NCBI GenBank assembly: GCA_027625915.1
Contig: JANTQA010000040.1
Coordinates: forward strand, 1,116,001 to 1,180,000
Direction: 5' to 3'
Source: Anaeramoeba flamelloides
Lineage: Eukaryota > Metamonada > Anaeramoebidae
Length of the DNA: 64,000 bases
This document shows positions 54,888-64,000 of this stretch, in pieces (within the stretch, counting starts at the first letter, position 1; every line of letters begins with the position of its first letter). The position numbers and the translations under genes are program-made. The notes under the pieces are model-generated. The model had not been told where the DNA came from. It saw only the letters and a program-made list of their open reading frames with translations, and did not search any database.

Positions 54888-57643
54888 TCATGTGGAAAAA
54901 AAAAGAGATCTTCGAAAAGACAAATAATCACTAAGAAAATTTCGACTATGTAGTATCTTTGAAAATGGATTTAATTATTCATAAAAAATCTTGTTGTTCA
55001 ACTTTTTTTCAGTGAAAGTTCAGTAATAAAAAATGGGTAATGCTCATTTCAAAAATTTTGACTCACTTTTTTTTAGTTTTTGGTTTTATTTTATTTTTAA
55101 TTTTTAATATATCCGGCTTTTATAAATTTAGAATGTCTTAAAAGAGAATTACATATCAGATTTAGTTATTAATTGTTCTTGAATACTAAATTATATATAT
55201 TTTTTTTTCAATTAATTATTTCAGGTGAGTCGCAATTTTTGAAAAAGAGTTTAGTTGGCTTTTTTTTTATTTATTTTTATTTGTGACATAAAAGTGCATG
55301 TTTTAATAATTTGCCAATTTTCTGAATTTTATATCAAAAGTTGAAACTTTTAATTGGAAATTCTTATATATTTCTCTACTTTTTAAGTGTTTTTTATTCA
55401 AAGAATTTTTAATTCTGGAATTGCCTAGTTTCAATTTTTAGTTAAAACGTTTTTTTTTTAATTCCCAATTAATATTTTCAAATTCCGTTTTTTAATGGAA
55501 AGTTGGGTAATTAATTATACAAAGTAGGTGATAATTAAAAAATGGTTTAATTTAAATCTTATTTTAAATATTTTGATTCTAATAGCATCAATTGTATCTT
55601 CTTTTTTAATCATAAAGTATTCTATTGTGTGTATTTATTTATAAAAATTGTATTTTTTATTATAGATAAAAATATAAATTTCCTAAAAATTGAATTTTTT
55701 TTGTATTAATTTTTTTTTGGATTTATGAATACTAGCTTTGTAGTAAAGCTTACAAAAATTGAATTTTTAATCCATTTTAAATTTTTTTGTTAGAAGATAT
55801 TGATTAATTTTTGGAAATTATCACTATCTTTACTAAAGTTAAATTTACTATGGATTTTTTTATTTAACTGCTTACTAAGAGATCAAATTTTTTATCTCCT
55901 TGAATTTTTTGTTCTATTATCATCCATGTTTATTCGAAAATATCGTATTATTTTTTAAATTTGTTCTATCTTAAATTTTATTTCAATCCAGGAATCCTTT
56001 CAAAGGTAAAATTAGATTATCAGCAAGTATCTGTAGACAAGGGGCTAATGGTTTGAATTCAATAGAAAGAAAATGAGTGATAAATCCAACTAATCAAGGG
56101 GATAACGTATCCTATTGATAAAAACCAATTCCTTATTTTGAATAATAAGTAAGGTGATATTTGTATATTATTTCATTTTAAAACTATTAACAATTCTCTT
56201 ATAAAGTTAATACCACAAGCTATATTAAAAAAAATATTATTACCCAAGTGATTTAACAATTTTTTACTCTGAAAATACACCTTTTTCTACTCTAATATGG
56301 AATTTGAAATTTTTACTCGGCTTAAATCAATAAATAAAATAACTCAAAAATTTAAAGTTATGGAATTTTGATACATATAAATTGTAATTAAACTTTATTA
56401 TCAAAAATAAAAGGTTAATTACAATATTTGTATATTTCTAAGTTGCAGTTTTAGATCTATTTTCTCCACTCAGCCATCCGAATGCCACTTTAAATTATTT
56501 TTTTTCGTAAATATTGATGTTAAGACAGATTTTTAAAAATATACAAAAATTTATTTTTTCAGAATTTTATATTTTTTTGTTAATCCTCAAAACAAGATAA
56601 TTCAAAAACTGTACACCTTCGTTTTGGGAATTGATTCTATCAATTGGTCTTCACTACCAAAAAGTTTTTCGAAATTCTCGAATTTTTCACCAACACAGAA
56701 ATACTTTTTATTTACTGAGATCAAATTTTAATTATAATTTCATTTAGGATTTTTAGATGACACCTTAACGAGTACCAACATGTTTTTTTTTTAATTATGA
56801 CACTCTTTAATTTAAAACTTCTTCAGGGTTGTGGGTTACCCTTAATCAAGACAAAAATTTTTTAAAAAAAGAGAAAAATCGAATTTTCCAGTAACCCGTA
56901 TTGCTATTTCAATAAGAAGTTCCATATTATTGTTTATTTACTACTGTTGTTTTCACTTTAAATGAGTGGAAATTTTACACCTCATTTTCCTTTTCACTTT
57001 TTGAATAGAAATCACAAATTACAATCTATTCTTTTATGCTTTCTGTTTATCAAAAGAAAAACAAAAGGAAGAATACAAAAATTTTTTTCCAATTACAATT
57101 CATCTAGTGTCTTTCTCCAACTAAACAACCTACACTGGTGAAATATTGGTTTACCTTTGTTCTATAATAGATTATTGGAAAAAGTAAATCCATTATTTCA
57201 AATTTTTGAAAATATTCACATTTGCTTTGAAAAATTGAATTTATGAGTATTTGTGATTTTTCGATTTACCAATAAGAAAGAATAATTGAAACTTTTTTTG
57301 TTTCCTCAAATCTTTATGTTAATGGAACAAATTCTATTTTTGAGTTATCTTCTGAAAAATAAAAAAGTCGTCTATAGTTTTCCTTTTGTTGAAAAAGAAT
57401 TAAAGTGTGTTTATTTTTTTGGGTTCGGATCAAAATTTGCTATTTTATCACTTTAAAAGAATATTTTCACAAACCAATCATTCAACTCTTCAAAAACTAT
57501 TTGAGGAAACAACAAGCCAAGAAGAAGAATTATAGGTTTGTTTCTTTTAGAGCAATGACGAAAGTATAAAAAAGATCTCTTCGTAAAATCATTTTTACCA
57601 GTCTTATTGTTTACAAATTGTTAAAAAACATTCTTGTTTAGAA
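52357..57643. other. 5.3 kb intergenic region with a duplicated block and long T run
   Basis: It separates the divergently transcribed subunit H and WD40-BAR-SH3 genes, so both promoters lie here. It contains direct repeats 54145-54420 and 54940-55200, an uninterrupted T run of about 43 at 54839-54881, and a block at 52935-53040 resembling 62455-62560. No further exon is supported. Confidence 0.5.
54145..55200 (+). repeat. direct repeat pair about 790 bp apart
   Basis: Both 54145-54420 and 54940-55200 contain CTTTGAAAAT, then GTGAAAGTTCAGTAATAAA, TTTTTGxTTTTATTTTT and TATAT(C/A)(G/T)CGG(G/C)TTTT, ending near TTAGAxTG. The T run lies between them. A local duplication that has since diverged explains it best. 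Confidence 0.65.
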
Positions 57644-60600
57644 ATGACAGAAGATATTCCAGTTGTAAATCCATTAGGAACATTTCAAGGTCACCTTTCT
57701 GGTATTAATGGTATTTCATTGTATGAATCACACCTTTTTACTTGTTCTGATGATAAAACTGTCAAAAAATGGACGCTTGATGGAGAAAATGTACAGCATT
57801 TTCAGTGTCATAATGTAAGTTGAAAAAAAAACAACCCTTTTTGGGAAACCAAAACGAAATTTATTAGTCATTCACTTATACCCATAAACACTAACTTTTC
57901 GATCAAAATCAAATTTTTAACAATCAAAAATCAATTAATAAAACAAAAAAAAAATCCAATCTTCTTTACTCTTAAATATTACAGCTCTATCACTTTTTAA
58001 TCACACACAATAAGATCACAAATAAGGCAAAAAAAAATCAACGTAAGGAACAAACGAAGCTAATAACACACACAAAAAGCTTGTTATAATAATACACAAC
58101 CTCATGTTTTTACTGTTGTCAAAATAATGTGTGCAGAAAAGTATAATGCATGATAAAAAATAAAAAGCGTGTTTTTTGTTCATGAAGACCTATACGTCAA
58201 CCAATCAAAGAAACCACAACAAACCCTAATTAAGTATGGTACTGGTTTCTGAAAGTTCGATTTTTTAAAAAGAAATTCGAAAAATAAAGGATCAAAAAGG
58301 AAAATTTATCTCAAAAAATAGAGTAAATTTTTAGAAGAAAATAGATCAAAAAAACAAAAAATTATGAAAAATTTTGAATAAATTACATTCCTAAATTAAT
58401 TTGATATTTCTACTTTATAATTTCCTTAAAACGTCAAGGAATTTACATCCAAAAATGATTTGAACTCATCTATACCATTGGGTAGTGAATTGGATGTTGT
58501 ATTGGAACAAGAAGAAAAAAAAGCACGAATTATATTTTGAAACACGGACTATAGTCGTTGGGCACACATTATTTTGATCACTGTTCTTTTTCAACAAAAA
58601 CAATCGTCTCAAAAAAATAATTATATTCCTTTATTCAGTTGTGTGCCTTAAAAAAAATTTTTTTTTGTGTGTTATTTGATTAATTGGTTCCTTATGTTGA
58701 TTTTTTTTTTGCCTTATTTGTGATCTTGTTGTGTGTGTTAAAAAGTGATAGTACTGTAATTAAATATCGAAACAATTAAAAGGCAAGAATTACAGGTATG
58801 AAATTAGTCAACGATGTATTATACACTGGCTCACATGATAAGACGGCTATGAGTTGGTCACTGAGGACTGGCAAAGTTCTGAAAGAGTTTATAGGGCATG
58901 AGGATCGATTATCTTGTTTATTAGTCAAAGATGGAAGGATGTTTACTGGCTCTGCTGATCACACTGTTCGAGTTTGGGACACCCAGTCTGGAAACTGCCA
59001 GCAGATCTTTCGTGATCACACCGATCAAATTAGTGGCTTAGTGTATAAAAACAATACCTTATTAACTTCCTCGGTTGACAAGACAATCAGGGTCTGGTCG
59101 ACTGAGACTGGGCAATGTAAGAGAGTCTTAAGTGGGCACAAGTCCTGGATTTTGGCTCAATATTTTGATGAAGTCAATGACGTTTTATACACTGGTTCAA
59201 AGGATGGAGAAATCAAGTGTTGGGATTTGAAAAGTTATGAATGTATCTCGTCTTTTAAGGCACACAAATTTGCAATTATCAAACTGGAGTTGCATAACAA
59301 ATTAGTATATTCTGCCTCTTGGGATGGCACAATTGGCTGTATTGACTTGACTCAAAATAAATTTGTGAGGTCTTTAGAGGGCCACGATGGGAAGGTTTCC
59401 ACTTTTGGCATTTTCCAAAACAATTTATACTCAGGAGGAAGGGATCGGACTGTGCGGGTGTGGAATTTGAAAAACGGGAAATGTGAATATGTATTTGCGG
59501 GTCATCGCGGCGTGGTCCAAAACATGTGCTTTACAGAAACGGAAATCTTTTCTGTTGGATCGGATGGCAATCTAATCAAATGGCCTGCGATACAATCCAT
59601 TGGCAAAAAGAAATCAAAAAGTGCAAAACAAAACAGGAACGAGAAGAATAAAAGAACAAGAAGGATCAGATCGAAAACCAACAACCCTGACGAGAAATTT
59701 GTGTACTATTTGTTTGATCAATACGATGACTTGAAACAGAAAATTGAAAGAGTCATCCAGTGTGGTAGACAGTTAGCATACACAAGTAAAAGCAATTTAA
59801 AGTATGGCAAGGAATTGTCAAAATCAATCTTCACATTTGTTGAATCAGAGCAAGACTCCGTCTGTCAACATTTCCCAGAGGATACCAGTGATATTTATCA
59901 AATACCTATTCTTCCCTTTTTACATAAATATGGCAATATCAGGGAACAAATTGAAAAAAAGAGAAAAATTATTATAAAATTTATGAAAAGAAAATTCTTG
60001 CCTGAATTCAAAAACTTCCAAAACACTGTATTAAAAGAGTTTAATAAAAAGATCCAGGATTATGATTTTGCAACAAAAGAATATTTAACTTTGAAAAATA
60101 ACAAATGGAAGACCAAAAAAAGGACCAAAAAGAAGGATCAAACAGCAGGTGATTTGCTAGAAAAGGCAAAAAATATCTTTCTTGAGAGCAAAAAACAAAT
60201 AGTTGAGCAATTGGAAAGAATAGAAACAACAGAAATGTTTAAATTGATCAATATGATTTGCCAATTCTTCCAGATACAAACCAAATATTTCAGTGATTGC
60301 TATGATTTAATTAATCAAATTGAGCCATTTACCGGTTTGATCATCTCCAAAATCGCATTAAAACAATCTTTAAATAGCGTTTTAATGTCAAACATCAATT
60401 GGTTAAAGCAGTCTGGCGACAAACCTCTGATTAGAGAATCTCGATCACAAAATGCAATTATGGGGCAAAAGTTCAATAATAGTTTTACTTACAAGCAATT
60501 TTCTCAATTAACAAAAGAACAGAAAAAAAATTATACAATTACTAAAGTAGACAACAAAAATAAAACGAAGAGGAGCACAACCAATAGTTTAGAGAATCAA

Positions 60601-61194
60601 AACAATATTAAAGGGGGGTATTTTAAAGTTACAAACACATTAGCGATTTCAATATTACCAAACTATTCCACCGAAGAAGGCCAATTACAATTCGAAGATG
60701 ATCAATTAATTGAAATCATTGACAAAGGTGATCAAACTTCTTATGGAATGATAGATGAGAAACAGGGTAAATTTTTATCAAACTTAGTAATGTTTGTTAC
60801 AGAAGAACAAGCTTTAGAATTGGGTTATATTGAACTGAGTAAAGATGGTTTATCATGGACAAAAACCACTTCCGGCTACATCAAATCCCAAGATAGGGAT
60901 ATAGAATCCGATAAAATAAATATAACCATGGTGTCGAAAATGCATAAACCTTTAAAAGTAAGTTTTTCATTAAACAATATCGTTAGCCCCCCAGAAAAGC
61001 CAATCAGCTTAGCCACTTCAATCAATAATATAAGCATTGAATATAAAAATGATAGTTTTCTAAGATTAGAAAAAAAATCAATTAAAAGTAAGGAAGGGGG
61101 GGCAAAGAATAAAATTAATTTTGGCCATACACAGAGTGGCCATGAAAGTGCAATCGGTATCAATTCAAATAGTCACCCCAAGGAAGATAATTAA
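57644..61194 (+). CDS. WD40-BAR-SH3 protein, two exons
   Basis: Exon 1 is 57644-57814 (57 codons, donor GTAAGT). Exon 2 is 58783-61194, beginning in phase 0 after AATTAAAAG with codons for ARITGMKLV, which completes blade 2. Total is about 860 residues. Residues 1-322 form eight WD40 repeats, for example 'LFTCSDDKTVKKWTL', 'MFTGSADHTVRVWDT' and 'LYSGGRDRTVRVWNL'. After a basic linker, residues about 360-581 are helical and fit a BAR domain of the ArfGAP/oligophrenin type ('LKEFNKKIQDYDFATKEY', 'KNIFLESKKQIVEQLERI', 'FFQIQTKYFSDCYDLINQIE'). Residues about 668-729 form an SH3-like domain ('LQFEDDQLIEIIDKG', 'GKFLSNLVMFV'). The tail is Ser/Lys-rich. BAR domains bind curved membrane and SH3 binds proline motifs, so a membrane-remodelling adaptor is likely. 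The ATG at 58798 is internal, not the start. Confidence 0.85.
57982..58756. mobile_element. TIR element inside the intron of the WD40-BAR-SH3 gene
   Basis: About 775 bp with arms of about 110 bp. Left CAGCTCTATCACTTTTTAA, right reverse complemented CAGTACTATCACTTTTTAA, both continuing CACACACAA and AAGATCACAAATAAGGCA. TA flanks both ends. It accounts for most of the 968 bp intron 57815-58782 and ends about 25 bp before the acceptor. The centre holds the repeat shared with 4585-4735. It is non-autonomous. Confidence 0.8.
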
Positions 61195-64000
61195 TTTTCA
61201 GAAATAATTATTTTAAATTTGTATTTTCTAAAAAAAAATCATTACAAAACTTTTTTAAATTTCATCAAAAAAAAAAAATTGTTGGTCATATGTGTATATT
61301 TATACTGACAATATTTTTTTGGGTTTCCTTTTTTTAAAAATTTGATAATGTTTTGTATCCTGTTAATATATATATATATATATATTATATTACGAGATTT
61401 TCAGCAAAAAGTAAAAAAAAAAAAATATTTTATTAGAATAATAAAATCGTTTTTCAAAAGAAATTTGTCCATTTTCAGAACTCAAATAATTGAATTTTAC
61501 ATACTTTTTGTTTTTCCTTTTTCCACCTGAAAAAAAAATTTTTTTATTTGTTGTTTTTTTTTTTGTATGTTAGTGATTGAAATAAATAATGTTTTGTGAT
61601 CTTTCTAATTTTTTTCAAAATTAGGTTACTATTCCAAAAAATAATTTTAATTCTTCAATTTTATCGATTAAAATTGAATTTTAAACCACTCAAAAAACAG
61701 GAAAAAAGGTTGAAAATTGGTTTTTTTTGAATTTTATAAGTAGAATTTTCACTATAAAAATGAAAATAAGTTGTTGTGTAAAAAGTTCATTAGATTATTA
61801 TTGATTATTTTTTTTTTTTTTGTTTGAAAATTTGTTAAACTTCTTTTTGACAAATAATTTATAAAATAATTATCCTCATTTTCTCTTAGATAAGATAAAA
61901 GATAAAAATGAAGAAGAAAAAATAAAAAATTATTCTAATAATGTAAAAATCTAGAGAAATAATAAGTTTAAAAAGTTGTAAATAGGAAAATTGATGCTGG
62001 ATTAAAAGATATTTTATCAAATGTTGATACAGTAATACCAACTATCAACTAAATTCTTAAAAATACAATACAATTAAATTGCAGATTAATTTACTGATTT
62101 ATTCGATAATTAAATTGATCTTATTAACAAAAAAAAAAAATAATAATAAAATACTTTAAATTTATCGTAGTTTGTTTTTTAAATAGTTTTGGTTTAATAA
62201 CTAGCGTTTTTTTTCTTTTTTTTCCTATATTTTTAAACAATGAAAAAACAAAAAAATTAGTTTTTTTGATAATAAAACATTATTTCAACTTATATTTTAA
62301 TAATTTCCAAATGAAAAATGAAATCAATCTTATTTCGATTGAAATAAAATATTTAATAAGAATTATAGATAAATAATTCTATAATAAAAGTTTTATATAC
62401 CACACCACATTTCACTCAAAGTTACCCAGGAATAATTGAAAATAATTCTTTTTAAGAATCAAATAACAAATAATTTTTATAAAATAAGATAAATGATAAA
62501 CTTCAGATTCAGGTTGATATATATGTAAAAAATACCTGTGTAAAACGATAAATTTTTGAAAAAAATAAAATGTTAAGGAATCATTTCTCTACAAAAATAA
62601 GGCAAAATTATAAAATACATTATTGGTGGTATTATCTACTTACAAATTTTGTCGATTTCAAGTGTAAAAAAATCCTGATGGGAGAAGAAACCCAAAAAAG
62701 AATATTTTTTTTGTGAGACCAATTTTTTTTTTCCATTTTTTCTAAAAAATAAAACATTTAAATTCATTTTATTTCTAAAATTAGAAAATTTTTTTATCTC
62801 TTTTATTACCATTTCCATCATTATTATCCAATAAAAAGTCTTTGTTACCAGGGATATTTAAATAAAAACTTTGTTTTTTTTTTTTGAGATAATTCTTATG
62901 GTTTACAAAAAACAAAAAAAAAATGATTTATTCAACTAATTGAAAAATAATTTTATTTATAAAAGAATAGTAGTTATTACCATTAAAATTTTGGACAAAA
63001 AAATTAATTTCTTTATAAAATTTTTAAATGAATTTGAGATAAAATTCGATTTTTCAAAATAAATTTTCATGAAGATATTTGGGAATAGAGTTAATTTTAT
63101 CTCTAAAATTCAAAAAATTTTTTTGGACAAAAATAATTTAAATTGTTATAAGGTTTCTTATAAATAAAACCAAACAATTTGTCAAAACAAATTTTCAAAA
63201 TTGAAAATTATTTGTTAATTTTTTTCACATTTTTTGAAAACCAGATAACAACTTTTTTAAAAACCTTGAAGAAAAAAAAATTTGCTTAATACATTTCAAT
63301 TTAATTGAAAAACTTTTATTAAACTTTTATCAAATATAAATATGGTAAATCCGTTCGACTACAATAAGAAATATTGGTTGGTATTTATATTGGAATATTA
63401 ATTATTAAAAATAATAACTAAATAAAAATTTTTCTTTCTAAATCACAAGTTTCCAAAATAAAACGAAAATAATGTTTTCCAATTTTCAAGAATTATCTTA
63501 ATTGTTAAAAAAAATAATGTTTTTTTTTTTTTTCCTTTTAAATTGGAAATAGGTGAAATTGTGGATTTCAAAAAAGAGGCTCAAATTAATAAATTATTTA
63601 AAAGGGGTTAACTCATCCATTTCATCATTCGAAATATCAATTTATACAAAAAAAAAGTTCTTTACAAGATCTTGACAAATATTCATTCTATTATTAAAAA
63701 ATACTACTCTCTTAAAAAAAAAATTGGACATAACCCATTAAAAGCTGGATGGAAATTTTCTCAATTTCTTTGAAAAATTACAATTGATTACAATAAGATT
63801 TATGAATTGTAAATATATAAAATTTATTAGAAAATACAAAACCTCACTTTTCTGTATGTTAAATTGGAGTTTCAAGTATTTATTTTTTTTCAAATTGACT
63901 TTTTTAAAAATAAAAATAAAAGTAGAAAGAAAAGAAAAAAAAGTTAAAAAAAAAAAAATCTAAAAAAAAATGATCAAATGAATTTTTGAGAACCATTAGG
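61195..64000. other. non-coding right flank
   Basis: It begins with the presumed 3' untranslated region of the WD40-BAR-SH3 gene. It contains a (TA)n tract at about 61366-61385 and a block at 62455-62560 resembling 52935-53040 (AAGAATCAAATAA, ATAAACTTCA, GGTTGATAT). No gene, RNA or complete transposon was recognised. Confidence 0.5.

Noticed and set aside
58798-58800. ATG as the start of the WD40-BAR-SH3 protein
   Set aside because: It lies in the middle of WD40 blade 2; the phase-0 exon at 57644-57814 supplies blade 1 and its own start.
1-64000. tRNA, rRNA or snRNA genes
   Set aside because: No GGTTCGAATCC-type box B with a paired acceptor stem and no conserved rRNA words were seen on either strand; short RNAs could still be missed by eye.
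1-64000. LTR retroelements, LINEs or capsid-bearing elements
   Set aside because: No reverse transcriptase, integrase or capsid motif was recognised; all mobile elements seen are DNA transposons or MITEs.

Overview
This window is an AT-rich nuclear fragment of a eukaryote, almost certainly a free-living amoeboid protist. Genes are split by GT-AG introns whose donors nearly all read GTAA. Proteins carry lysine/glutamate-rich low-complexity tracts, and signalling domains (heterotrimeric G-alpha, PAS, BTB, BAR, SH3, WD40) dominate. The mix of KEKE-type BTB proteins and an MGNK-starting PAS protein recalls Anaeramoeba-like metamonads or Amoebozoa. That is a guess from protein style; no rRNA is present to settle it.

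Layout. (1) 1-3481: a WD40-like gene on the minus strand and a two-exon gene for replication protein A subunit 3, also minus. (2) 3482-10524: no convincing gene. It holds several terminal-inverted-repeat (TIR) elements, three with TA target duplications and CAG-starting ends. (3) 10525-20346: a PAS-domain gene assembled from four exons by reading frame and splice phase. Two of its introns exceed 4 kb and carry a Tc1/mariner transposon and arrays of palindromes. (4) 25233-28532: a single-exon 1,099-residue BTB protein with a C-terminal glutamine-amidotransferase-like domain. (5) 33031-39000: a complete G-protein alpha subunit on the minus strand in about six exons, with a 3.8 kb intron just before the DVGGQ motif. 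(6) 43257-52356: a complete V-ATPase subunit H on the minus strand in five exons (481 residues), with a 7.1 kb intron. That intron contains an antisense fragment resembling a RasGEF N-terminal (REM) domain, a MITE and a second Tc1/mariner copy. (7) 57644-61194: a two-exon WD40-BAR-SH3 protein. The rest, 61195-64000, is non-coding.

Common thread. Host exons are intact and their splice phases agree throughout. Introns fall into a small class (about 90-420 bp) and a large class (1-7 kb), and the large ones are loaded with DNA transposons, MITEs and modular hairpin arrays. The same hairpin modules recur in three giant introns of two unrelated genes and are the least explained structure in the window. 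The protein genes do not form an operon. G-alpha, the WD40-BAR-SH3 protein, the PAS protein and the REM fragment all point to membrane signalling; subunit H and RPA3 are housekeeping.
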